DNA from: Halanaerobiaceae bacterium
GTDB lineage: Bacteria; Bacillota; Halanaerobiia; Halanaerobiales; DTU029
Direction of reading: 5' to 3'
Assembly: GCA_012521855.1 (NCBI GenBank)
Contig: JAAYLO010000195.1
Location: forward strand, 1-13,205
Length of the DNA stretch: 13,205 nucleotides
In this document: piece by piece, positions 1 to 6,641 of the stretch
Numbering within the stretch: the stretch's first letter is position 1
Layout of the letters: each line of letters opens with the position of its first letter
Notes under the pieces: model-generated
Told to the model about the DNA's origin: nothing
The model's database searches: none
Seen by the model: the letters and a program-made list of their open reading frames with translations, nothing else
Made by a program: the position numbers and the translations under genes

Positions 1-321
1 GAATTTAATGTGCCCAGATCCCAGGTATATGGAACAATCAAGTTTTATTCCATGTTTTATACTGAACCAACGGGAAAATATATTATCAGGGTTTGTGACA
101 GTCTATCCTGCCACCTGAATGGTTCTCACAGCATAGTTCAGACTATAAAAAGTTATCTGGGGATTGAAAATGGAGAGACCACAGAGGATAAGATGTTTAC
201 CCTGGAAGTAGTGGAGTGCCTTGGATACTGCGGTGAAGGTCCGGTAATGATGGTCAATGACCAGGTCTATACTCATGTAAGTAAAAGCATGGCACTTGAT
301 ATATTGAGAAAATGTGTATAG
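1..321 (+). CDS. hydC: NADH-linked [FeFe]-hydrogenase subunit HydC (NuoE-like), 3' part
   Basis: This is the C-terminal part of a NuoE/HydC-type thioredoxin-fold [2Fe-2S] subunit. The frame is open from base 1, so the gene begins outside the window. A GTG at 10 opens the same frame but sits inside a conserved stretch (VPRSQVYGTIKFYSMF) and is not a plausible start. The four cluster cysteines are visible as C-x4-C (codons at 94 and 109) and C-x3-C (codons at 217 and 229, in CLGYCGEGP). Family knowledge: this subunit passes electrons next to the flavin subunit in NADH dehydrogenases and trimeric hydrogenases. It stops at TAG, 15 bases before hydB, with the hydB Shine-Dalgarno between them. The two genes are in the same frame, so only this amber codon and five codons separate them. 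With hydB and hydA next door, HydC of a soluble hydrogenase is a better call than NuoE of complex I. Confidence 0.9.
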   Translation, partial: EFNVPRSQVYGTIKFYSMFYTEPTGKYIIRVCDSLSCHLNGSHSIVQTIKSYLGIENGETTEDKMFTLEVVECLGYCGEGPVMMVNDQVYTHVSKSMALDILRKCV

Positions 322-336
322 GGAGGTGGAGAAGAG

Positions 337-1569
337 ATGGAAGAAACCTTGTTTCTAAAAAAGGATATGTATGATCAGATAGAAAATTATGATTTTTCCG
401 GTCTGAAAAAGGCCTTAAGTATGGAGAGAGAAGATATAGCACGGCAAGTAAAAGAATCCGGCCTGAAGGGAAGGGGCGGCGCCGGTTTTCCGACAGGTTT
501 GAAATGGGAGCTGGCATTGAAAGAAAAGAGTGATAAAAAATACGTAATCTGTAATGGTGATGAAGGTGAACCGGGTACCTTTAAAGATCGTTTTCTGCTG
601 GAATATAATCCTGTAAAAGTTCTCGAGGGGATAATGATTGCTGCCTATGCTATTGGAGCAGATGAAGGGTATTGTTATATCAGGGGAGAGTACCATAGGC
701 CTGTCAGGATATTTAAAAGGATAATAGAAAAGGCCTATGATAAAGGCATATTAGGTAAAAATATCTTTGGCAGCGGTTTTTCCTTTGACCTTCATCTGGT
801 AAAGGGTGCCGGTGCCTATGTCTGTGGTGATGAGACTTCTTTGTTAAATTCTATTGAAGGCAAAAGGGGCAGTTCCCGCATTAAACCCCCTTATCCAGTA
901 AGTAAAGGACTTTTTGGGAAACCGACAGTTGTAAACAATGTAGAGACACTGACAGCGGCAGCTGAAATAATAACAAATGGGCCAGAAGTATATAGTAGAA
1001 TGGGGACTGAAGGAAGCCGCGGAACAAAACTGGTCTGTTTGAGCGGTGATGTACAGAAACCGGGTGTTTATGAAATAGAATTTGGCAGGATGACCCTCAA
1101 AGAAATTATCACAGAATTTGGCGGAGGAATAAGGGAAAACAGGAAATTAAAGTTTGTGGTTCCTGGCGGAATATCTACGGCAGTACTTACTGCAGATGAA
1201 ATAGATATCCCCTATACTTATGAAGATCTGGAGAAAGCCGGAACCAGCCTGGGTTCCGGTGCAATAATAGTCGTTGCAGAAGGACACAACCTGGTGAGTT
1301 TATTAAACAATGTATCGCGTTTCTTTATGGATGAGACATGCGGGACCTGTTTTCCATGCCGGGAGGGAAACCGCCAGGTTCATCATATACTGAAAAGCAA
1401 TTCTGAACGATTCTCGGAAAGGGATGTCAGGATAATCAGTGACCTGGGCAGGACCATCCATCTTGCTGCCCGCTGCGGCCTGGGGCAGACATCTCTTAAT
1501 TTTATCAATTCAGTATTCGATAAGTTCGGAAATGAACTAATGGAAAGGAAGGAGATAACTGGTGGTTAA
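337..1569 (+). CDS. hydB: NADH-linked [FeFe]-hydrogenase subunit HydB (NuoF-like flavoprotein)
   Basis: This is a 410-residue NuoF-family subunit that binds FMN, NAD(H) and one [4Fe-4S] cluster, exchanging electrons between NAD(H) and the hydrogenase in the cytoplasm. Visible motifs are the glycine-rich nucleotide loop GRGGAGFPTGLKW (about 46-58), CNGDEGEPGTFKDR (about 71-84), GAGAYVCGDETSLL (about 157-170), and the cluster ligands C335, C338, C341 (ETCGTCFPCREG) and C380. The ATG start follows GGAGGTGG at 322-329. The length matches NuoF, but bifurcating HydB proteins such as that of Thermotoga are much longer. They carry an N-terminal [2Fe-2S] domain and a C-terminal two-[4Fe-4S] ferredoxin domain, both absent here. 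There is no room for a lost tail because hydA starts 8 bases before the hydB stop. That suggests a simpler NADH-dependent enzyme. Family assignment is firm; physiological direction is inference. Confidence 0.95.
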   Translation: MEETLFLKKDMYDQIENYDFSGLKKALSMEREDIARQVKESGLKGRGGAGFPTGLKWELALKEKSDKKYVICNGDEGEPGTFKDRFLLEYNPVKVLEGIMIAAYAIGADEGYCYIRGEYHRPVRIFKRIIEKAYDKGILGKNIFGSGFSFDLHLVKGAGAYVCGDETSLLNSIEGKRGSSRIKPPYPVSKGLFGKPTVVNNVETLTAAAEIITNGPEVYSRMGTEGSRGTKLVCLSGDVQKPGVYEIEFGRMTLKEIITEFGGGIRENRKLKFVVPGGISTAVLTADEIDIPYTYEDLEKAGTSLGSGAIIVVAEGHNLVSLLNNVSRFFMDETCGTCFPCREGNRQVHHILKSNSERFSERDVRIISDLGRTIHLAARCGLGQTSLNFINSVFDKFGNELMERKEITGG

Positions 1570-3274
1570 TATTGTGATTGACAATGTAGGACTTGAGATT
1601 GAACCTGATGCGACTATTCTGGAAGCAGCAGAAAAGGCACATATAAAGATACCAACACTGTGTTATGAGGAAGGGCTTTCCATCTATGGAGGATGCCGGT
1701 TGTGTGTTGTAGAAGTAGAGGGAGAACGATTGCTACAACCAGCCTGTGCTACCCAGGTCAGGGAAGGTATGGTCGTTAAGACTCATACACCGAAGATAAT
1801 GGAAGTAAGGAGAAACTTATTTGAATTGATTATTGCATCTCATTATATCAGTTGTGAGCTGAATTGTTTGACCTGCAGCAGAAATAATAGTTGTGAGCTG
1901 CGAAAAGTAGCGGAATTGATCGGAATCAGTGAAGTCAGGCTGAGGACTCTTGATAAGGGTTATCCTATTGACAGTTCAAGTTATTCTATAGTCAGGGAAC
2001 CCAACAAATGTATTACCTGCGGGCGTTGTATCAGAAAGTGCGAAGAGGTTCAGGGAATAGGAATATTTACCATGGCAAACCGCGGTCCGGCTACAATAGT
2101 AACAACATATGAAAATAAGGGGATGGGAAATGTTGAGTGTACAAACTGCGGCCAGTGTATTCATGCCTGCCCGACCGGAGCACTTCATGAAGTCTATCAT
2201 TATGATAATGTCTGGAAAGCTCTCAATGACCCTGAAAAACATGTTATAGTACAGACTGCACCAGCAGTGAGAGTTGCTATAGCAGAACCATTTGGCTGTA
2301 AGGCAGGTACTATTGCTACTGGACAGATGGTGACAGCCTTGAAGCGTCTGGGTTTTGACCGGGTTTTTGATACCAATTTTACAGCTGATCTTACTATTAT
2401 GGAAGAAGGGACAGAGTTAATTGAGCGGATAAAGGAAGGCGGAAGATTACCTCTCTTTACTTCCTGCAGTCCCGGCTAGATCAGGTTTATTGAACATTTC
2501 TATCCAGAATTCCTGGACAATGTCTCCAGCTGTAAATCTCCTCAACAGATGTTCGGGGCACTGGCAAAGAGTTATTATGCTGAGAAAAATAATCTTTCAC
2601 CGGAAGATATTGTTGTGGTATCAGTAATGCCCTGTACAGCCAAGAAGTTTGAAGCTTATCGTCCAGAAATGGCCGGAGATGTTGACTATGTACTGACTAC
2701 CAGAGAACTGGCCCGGATGATCAAGATGGCCGGTATAGATATGACCAGTCTGGAGGAAACAGAATTTGATTCTTTTATGGGTGTGTCTTCAGGCGCTGCC
2801 GATATATTCGGGGCAAGCGGCGGTGTAATGGAGGCTGCTCTGAGGACTGCCTTTGAACTGATAACAGGTGAAAAACTGGAAAATCTGGACTTTGAAGCTG
2901 TCCGGGGAACAACAGGTATAAAGGAGACAGAAGTACAGATAGGTGAGCTGAAACTTAAGGCTGCAGTTGCAAATGGGCTTGCTAATGTCAGAAAGTTGAT
3001 GGAAAAAATAAAGGGCGGGGAAGAGTATCATTTTGTTGAATTGATGGCCTGTCCTGGAGGATGTCTGGGTGGAGGCGGGCAGCCTATACCTACAAATGCT
3101 GAAATAAGAGAAGAACGTCTTAAGGCTATCTATGAGATTGATAAAAACAAGAAGCTGAGGAACTCCCATGAGAATCCTTATATAAAAAAATTATATGACG
3201 ACTATCTTGGAGAGCAGGGCGGCCATAAAGCTCATGGATTACTCCATACTCACTATATACCAAGAGGGCTATAG
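1562..3274 (+). CDS. hydA: NADH-linked [FeFe]-hydrogenase catalytic subunit HydA, interrupted by in-frame TAG
   Basis: This is the catalytic subunit that interconverts protons and H2 at the H-cluster. The full frame is 570 codons plus stop, normal for the multidomain group. N-terminal cluster sites are a [2Fe-2S] ferredoxin domain (C34, C45, C48, C62), a His-ligated [4Fe-4S] region (H94 with C98/C102, C105, C111, holding an extra Cys and unusual spacing), and a two-[4Fe-4S] domain (C150-C160 and C193-C203). The H-cluster domain shows motif 1 TSCSPG (300-305), motif 2 MPCTAKKFE (356-364) and motif 3 MACPGGCLGGGGQP with C497 and C501. Codon 306, normally the Trp of motif 1, is TAG. The next codons read IRFIEHFYPEF in the same frame with no other lesion. 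Possible explanations are a sequencing error, a recent nonsense mutation or readthrough. The start is GTG, 7 bases after GGAG and overlapping hydB. The motif-1 Ser303 replaces the usual second Cys. Confidence 0.85.
2477..2479 (+). other. In-frame amber codon replacing conserved Trp of hydA
   Basis: TAG lies in frame with both halves of hydA and directly follows TSCSPG. The family motif continues with Trp, whose only codon is TGG, so one G-to-A change at 2478 explains the stop. No Shine-Dalgarno precedes the next downstream ATG (2549), so independent translation of the second half is unlikely. Confidence 0.9.
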
Positions 3275-3288
3275 GGAATTCAGACAGG

Positions 3289-3326
3289 AACCCCAATCAT
3301 CCAGGGAAGGGAATGATTGGGGTTTT
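3289..3326 (+). terminator. Rho-independent terminator of the hyd operon
   Basis: A perfect 10-bp inverted repeat (CCCCAATCAT at 3291-3300 and ATGATTGGGG at 3313-3322), extendable by two A-T pairs, with a 12-base loop. It runs into TTTT at 3323-3326, and hydA stops 15 bases upstream of the stem. Confidence 0.9.
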
Positions 3327-3355
3327 GATTTATGGAGAACCCATTTATATAAATG

Positions 3356-3385
3356 TTGACAATACAAAAAATTGAGGGGTATCAT
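3356..3385 (+). promoter_or_regulatory. Sigma-A type promoter upstream of the epimerase gene
   Basis: A consensus TTGACA (3356-3361), an 18-base spacer, then TATCAT (3380-3385), five of six matches to the -10 consensus. It lies just after the hyd terminator and about 77 bases before the epimerase start, so that gene appears to be an independent unit. Confidence 0.65.
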
Positions 3386-3461
3386 AAAGATGAAAGGGAG
3401 AAGCGTTCAGATGAAAGAAAGACGGATGAGATAAGTAATATATAAAGGAGCTGATAGAGAG

Positions 3462-4457
3462 ATGAAGGTATTATTTGTAGGCGGAACAGGAGTGATCAGT
3501 CAGGCAGTTTCCAGGCTGGCTGTTGAAAAAGGTATTGAATTATATCTCTTTAACCGGGGCAGGAACAAAGAGTTTGTACCCGAAGGGGCAAAGGTGATTG
3601 TAGGAGATATCCGGGATATTAAGTCCAGTAAGGAGATATTGCGTGATTATCACTTTGATGCTGTAGTAGACTGGATTGTTTATACACCTGAACAGGCCAG
3701 GGCTGATCTTGAAATTTTCAAGGATATGACTGATCAGTATATATTTATAAGTTCTGCTTCTGTATATCAGAAACCGCCGACAGATTACCTGATAACAGAG
3801 TCAACACCCCTGGCTAATCCCTACTGGCAGTATTCCAGGGATAAAATAGCCTGTGAAAAATTGTTTATGGATGAATACAGGGAAAATGGTTTTCCTGTTA
3901 CCATTGTCAGGCCTTCGCATACCTATGGCAATACAATGATTCCGGCGGTCCTGAATAGTGATAGGTATCCCTGGACACTGATAGATAGAATGCTAAAAGG
4001 AAAGAAAGTAATTGTTCATGGAGATGGTACATCTCTATGGACTCTGACACACAACACAGATTTTGCAAAAGGATTTATCGGATTGTTGGGTAATATGAAG
4101 TCAATCGGCCATGCCTTTCATATAACATCAGATGAGGTCTTAAACTGGAATCAGATCTATCAGACAATCGGAAGGGCTGTCGGGGCAGAAGTTGATATAG
4201 TCCATATCTCTTCAGATTTCATAGTATCTAAATTTCCTGAAAAAGAAGGGAGCCTGCTTGGTGACAAGGCTATTAGCTGTGTTTTTGATAACAGCAAGAT
4301 CAAAAGATTTGTCCCCGAGTTTAAAGCAACAGTGCCATTTGCAGAAGGAATCAGGCAGACAATTGAATGGTTTAGATCAGACCCGGATAGGTGCAGGGTA
4401 GATCAGGAATGGGATGAAAAGATGGATGATTTGATAGAGCAGTATGAAAGTAAATAA
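3462..4457 (+). CDS. NAD-dependent epimerase/dehydratase (extended SDR family)
   Basis: This is a 331-residue extended short-chain dehydrogenase/reductase, probably acting on a nucleotide sugar or related sugar. The N-terminal Rossmann fold shows the dinucleotide loop GGTGVIS (7-13), followed by a strand ending in NRG (31-33). D49 in VGDI probably lies near the adenine ring. The catalytic region has SSASVY (97-102) and the YxxxK pair Y124/K128 (YSRDK), then the substrate-side segment VRPSHTYG. The start is ATG with AAAGGAG at 3444-3450. It has its own promoter and an upstream terminator, so it is not part of the hyd operon. No neighbouring sugar-nucleotide genes define its substrate. The atypical SSAS/YSRDK context resembles the family often annotated only as SDR family oxidoreductase, so I do not assign a specific reaction. 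The fold is certain, the substrate unknown. Confidence 0.9.
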   Translation: MKVLFVGGTGVISQAVSRLAVEKGIELYLFNRGRNKEFVPEGAKVIVGDIRDIKSSKEILRDYHFDAVVDWIVYTPEQARADLEIFKDMTDQYIFISSASVYQKPPTDYLITESTPLANPYWQYSRDKIACEKLFMDEYRENGFPVTIVRPSHTYGNTMIPAVLNSDRYPWTLIDRMLKGKKVIVHGDGTSLWTLTHNTDFAKGFIGLLGNMKSIGHAFHITSDEVLNWNQIYQTIGRAVGAEVDIVHISSDFIVSKFPEKEGSLLGDKAISCVFDNSKIKRFVPEFKATVPFAEGIRQTIEWFRSDPDRCRVDQEWDEKMDDLIEQYESK

Positions 4458-4617
4458 TCTGTTTTCAGTGTAAAGGATAATTGAAAGAATAATTTCCATG
4501 GCACAAAGAAAAAATAGTATTGGGATAACTCTGTATCATTTATTTTAACTATGTTATTTATTTATTATCTGTTAGATTATTTGCAGAGATAATAAAATTA
4601 AGAAACAGGTGGATGCA

Positions 4618-5088
4618 ATGGCCGACAATAATCTTTTAGAGGATAATGTAATACTTGGCATTTTAGCTGGTCTTATTGGGAATATACCCAAAGAATTAAT
4701 TGCATGGGCCTTTCATTTTACAGGATATTTAAGATATACATTTATGCATATTGCAGCAGGAGCTTTTGTTTCTAAAGAATTTATAGATGATCCGGTAAGT
4801 TTAGTTATTGGTGCAATTTCTGACTGGATTATGGTTGGGTTTATCGGTGTTACAACAGTTTATTTTATTCGATTTACTGGCAATAGATATCCCGTAATAA
4901 AAAGTGTTTTTGTTTCCAGCCTTTTTTATATTATTTTATATGGGGCATTAATGGCTTTAGATGTAACCAGGGCTTCTTTACTCACTCCTTTACCAAATCT
5001 TCTTTTGTTTATACCACATCTGGCTCTGGGTTCTGGAATTGGTTTGTTTATTAAAAACACACAAAAGAAAACTCAATATCCTGATTAA
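4618..5088 (+). CDS. Uncharacterised small multi-pass membrane protein
   Basis: This is a 156-residue hydrophobic protein that I do not recognise as a named family. Hydrophobic segments lie at about 10-29, 40-51, 60-86, 95-114 and 120-144, suggesting four or five membrane spans in the inner membrane. Noteworthy polar residues within or near them include the IPKE stretch, a His (FMHIAAG) and the acidic SDW in the third segment. The C-terminus is short and basic (KNTQKKTQ). I chose ATG at 4618 because AGGTGG (4607-4612) precedes it by about five bases. A GTG at 4609 opens the same frame but overlaps that ribosome site and has none of its own. A terminator follows directly. The gene looks more AT-rich than the flanking hyd and ABC genes. 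Its upstream 160 bases show no convincing promoter. Confidence 0.75.
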   Translation: MADNNLLEDNVILGILAGLIGNIPKELIAWAFHFTGYLRYTFMHIAAGAFVSKEFIDDPVSLVIGAISDWIMVGFIGVTTVYFIRFTGNRYPVIKSVFVSSLFYIILYGALMALDVTRASLLTPLPNLLLFIPHLALGSGIGLFIKNTQKKTQYPD

Positions 5089-5090
5089 AT

Positions 5091-5118
5091 TATCATCTGT
5101 ATGGATGATATTTTTTTT
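5091..5118 (+). terminator. Rho-independent terminator after the membrane-protein gene
   Basis: A 7-bp perfect stem (TATCATC at 5091-5097 with GATGATA at 5104-5110) and 6-base loop, followed by eight T residues (5111-5118), starting three bases after the TAA stop. Confidence 0.75.
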
Positions 5119-5187
5119 GATAATTATTAATGTATAATTGGTTATCAAATTATTCTTGATAGAGTAAGATAGATGAAAAAAGAACTA

Positions 5188-5217
5188 TTGCCTGTTTTAA
5201 GAGTCTGTTTTTATGAT
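5188..5217 (+). promoter_or_regulatory. Possible promoter of the glycosyltransferase gene
   Basis: TTGCCT (5188-5193), an 18-base spacer and TATGAT (5212-5217), about 55 bases before the gene. Each box deviates from consensus and the region is very AT-rich, so this is only a candidate. The preceding terminator does imply a promoter somewhere between 5119 and 5260. Confidence 0.3.
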
Positions 5218-5272
5218 AAAATAATATAGAGGAATTAGCTGTTTTTATATACTATGAATAGGGGATGATAGC

Positions 5273-5914
5273 ATGAAGATTTCAGCACTGATACCAGCAT
5301 ATAATGAGGAAAAAACAATTGAGTCTGTAATAAAAGTTCTAAAAAAATCATCTAAAATAGATGAAGTTGTTGTCATCGACGACGGCTCCATGGATAACAC
5401 TTACCAGAAGGCCCAAAAGTGTGGTGCCAGGGTAATCAGGCTTAATGAAAATCAGGGTAAGGGGGCTGCATTATATAGAGGTATCAGTGAAATTTTTGCA
5501 GATATTATTCTGATACTTGATGCAGACTTAATTGGTTTAAAGGAAAAACATATTGATAGTTTACTGGAACCTGTTATCAAACAGGAGGCAGATATGACAG
5601 TGGGAATATTCAGTAGAGGCCGTGTTTCTACTGATTTTGCCCAATTTGCATCCCCATATTTATCAGGGCAGAGAGCTGTCAGAAGAGAGGCTCTAAAGGG
5701 TATAAGTAATCTAAAGGAAGCCGGATATGGGGCAGAAGTTGCCATTAATCATTTTGTAAAAAGAAATGGCAGGGTAAAGTACGTTGAGCTGGAGAGTTTA
5801 ACCCATATTATGAAAGAAGAAAAAAGAGGGGTTGTTGAGGGTTTTCGAGACAGGTTAAAGATGTACAGGGATATTATAAAAACATTCTTTAAAGATATAA
5901 CACTAAAGATATAA
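5273..5914 (+). CDS. Family 2 glycosyltransferase, small soluble form
   Basis: This 213-residue GT-A fold enzyme transfers a sugar from a nucleotide-sugar donor. The start ALIPAYNEEKTI is typical of GT2. DDGS (36-39) contacts the nucleotide, QGKGAAL (61-67) follows, and the metal-binding DAD lies at 83-85. GQRAVRREAL (132-141) and GYGAEVAIN (151-159) resemble the acceptor side of dolichol-phosphate-mannose synthase or glucosyl-3-phosphoglycerate synthase-like GT2 enzymes, and a His in LTHIMKEEKRG (176-186) may be catalytic. There are no C-terminal membrane segments, so it is cytoplasmic or peripheral. The ATG start follows AGGGGAT at 5260-5266. The 3' end lies in a triplicated 14-bp repeat that sets the stop codon. 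Acceptor and donor cannot be told from sequence; a compatible-solute or glycolipid role is conceivable but unsupported by neighbours. Confidence 0.88.
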   Translation: MKISALIPAYNEEKTIESVIKVLKKSSKIDEVVVIDDGSMDNTYQKAQKCGARVIRLNENQGKGAALYRGISEIFADIILILDADLIGLKEKHIDSLLEPVIKQEADMTVGIFSRGRVSTDFAQFASPYLSGQRAVRREALKGISNLKEAGYGAEVAINHFVKRNGRVKYVELESLTHIMKEEKRGVVEGFRDRLKMYRDIIKTFFKDITLKI

Positions 5915-5932
5915 CACTAAAGATATAACACT
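5891..5932 (+). repeat. Three perfect tandem copies of a 14-bp unit
   Basis: The unit AAAGATATAACACT occurs at 5891-5904, 5905-5918 and 5919-5932 with no mismatches. The first copy and most of the second are coding; the glycosyltransferase stop (5912-5914) lies in copy two. Because 14 is not a multiple of three, the duplication shifts frame and ends the protein with LKI. A single copy would have given an ending of LYHF. Slipped-strand duplication is the simple explanation. Confidence 0.95.
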
Positions 5933-5934
5933 GT

Positions 5935-5953
5935 ATCATTTTTGATGATTTTT
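5935..5953 (+). terminator. Weak hairpin and T-run after the glycosyltransferase gene
   Basis: ATCAT (5935-5939) pairs with ATGAT (5945-5949) around a 5-base loop, followed by TTTT. The stem is short and AT-rich, so termination would be inefficient. The position, between the repeat and the next promoter, fits a terminator. Confidence 0.35.
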
Positions 5954-5957
5954 GTGC

Positions 5958-5986
5958 TTGACAGATGAAAAAAATAATGCTATTAT
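5958..5986 (+). promoter_or_regulatory. Strong promoter of the MarR-type regulator gene
   Basis: A consensus TTGACA (5958-5963), an optimal 17-base spacer and TATTAT (5981-5986). Transcription would begin near 5993, which decides the downstream start codon: a GTG at 5996 would have no leader, whereas TTG at 6035 has one with GGAGG. Confidence 0.8.
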
Positions 5987-5987
5987 T
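5973..5987. promoter_or_regulatory. Candidate operator overlapping the MarR-gene -10 box
   Basis: A perfect 6-bp inverted repeat with a 3-base centre (AATAAT-GCT-ATTATT) covers the -10 box. MarR dimers bind symmetric sites of this size and commonly repress their own gene, so autoregulation is a reasonable inference. The AT-rich context makes a chance palindrome possible. Confidence 0.35.
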
Positions 5988-6034
5988 AAGGCAAAGTGTT
6001 TCGAACTATGAAATATTCATGGGAGGAAATAGTT

Positions 6035-6517
6035 TTGGATCATGAGGGCCTGTATAATCTGTTTTTAGAAAATATCAGAAAACTGCTCTACCCGCAGGAC
6101 TGGATTGAACTGGATCTGTCTTTTTCCAAATCTGAGCTTCTTACTCTGCTTTTTGCGGATAGATATGAAGATATAATTATGAGCCAGATTGCGGAGTATC
6201 TAAAAGTTTCCATGAGCACTGCTACTGGATTTGCAGAGCGATTGGTGAATAAGGGTTATCTTCAAAGGAGCAGAAGTGATACAGACCGGAGAATAGTTAT
6301 TATAAAATTGACAGAAAAGGGGAAGAGGCTTGTAAATGAGATAAAAGAAATTGCTGATTATTATTTCAGGAAAATTACGGATTCATTGACCGAAGAGGAA
6401 AAAGAATTGCTTGGTAAAGTTTTTCTCAGGATAATTGAACTACTCAATGATACAACCAGGAAAGAACAGGAAACAGAATCAGAAGAAAATAAAATAAGAA
6501 AAATTGAGATAGAATAA
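6035..6517 (+). CDS. MarR-family winged-helix transcriptional regulator
   Basis: This is a dimeric DNA-binding regulator of about 160 residues with the MarR layout: an N-terminal dimerisation helix, then LTLLFADRYEDIIMSQIA leading into the recognition helix (KVSMSTATGFAERLVNKGYL). The wing is RSRSDTDRRIVIIKLTEKG, with the conserved D-R-R. A long C-terminal helix (EEEKELLGKVFLRIIELL) closes the dimer, and a charged, disordered-looking tail rich in E and K follows. I chose TTG at 6035 because GGAGG (6022-6026) lies eight bases upstream and the promoter at 5958-5986 places the RNA start near 5993. The alternative GTG at 5996 or ATG at 6008 would add up to 13 residues but lacks a ribosome site. 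Ligand and targets are unknown; its own promoter and the downstream ATPase genes are the nearest candidates. Confidence 0.87.
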   Translation: MDHEGLYNLFLENIRKLLYPQDWIELDLSFSKSELLTLLFADRYEDIIMSQIAEYLKVSMSTATGFAERLVNKGYLQRSRSDTDRRIVIIKLTEKGKRLVNEIKEIADYYFRKITDSLTEEEKELLGKVFLRIIELLNDTTRKEQETESEENKIRKIEIE

Positions 6518-6544
6518 TCCTTCTATTGTCACATCATTATGTAT

Positions 6545-6579
6545 GCCTGGTGGAATTGTCTGAATATACCAGGCTTTTT
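6545..6579 (+). terminator. Probable terminator between the MarR and ATPase genes
   Basis: GCCTGGT (6545-6551) pairs perfectly with ACCAGGC (6568-6574) across a 16-base loop, followed by TTTTT (6575-6579). The large loop weakens it, and no clear promoter is visible between it and the ATPase gene, so partial read-through is possible. Confidence 0.6.
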
Positions 6580-6641
6580 GTAAGAAAAATAATTCGAAGA
6601 TGGAAATATTCGGGCAACAAAATATAAGGAGGTTAAGCTGA

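Noticed and set aside
2503..2517. Small hairpin (TCCAG/CTGGA) 23 bases after the amber codon as a recoding element
   Set aside because: Only five base pairs, and the bases encode conserved residues (YPEFLDN), so the palindrome is probably incidental.
2789..3169. Minus-strand open frame of 126 codons within hydA
   Set aside because: It lies antisense to a strongly conserved gene, has no ribosome site or recognisable domain, and is a coding shadow, as are the other antisense frames.
2549..3274. A separate 241-residue gene starting at ATG 2549
   Set aside because: It begins inside the conserved KSPQQMFG segment of HydA, has no Shine-Dalgarno, and lies in the same frame as the first half. It is the distal part of hydA after the amber codon.
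3390..3434. Short basic leader peptide (14 codons) before the epimerase gene
   Set aside because: No ribosome site fits its ATG and it has no attenuator hairpin after it; short frames of this size are expected by chance.
4531..4541. 11-mer CTGTATCATTT shared with 5931-5941
   Set aside because: A short AT-rich match with different surroundings; no symmetry or consistent position relative to genes.
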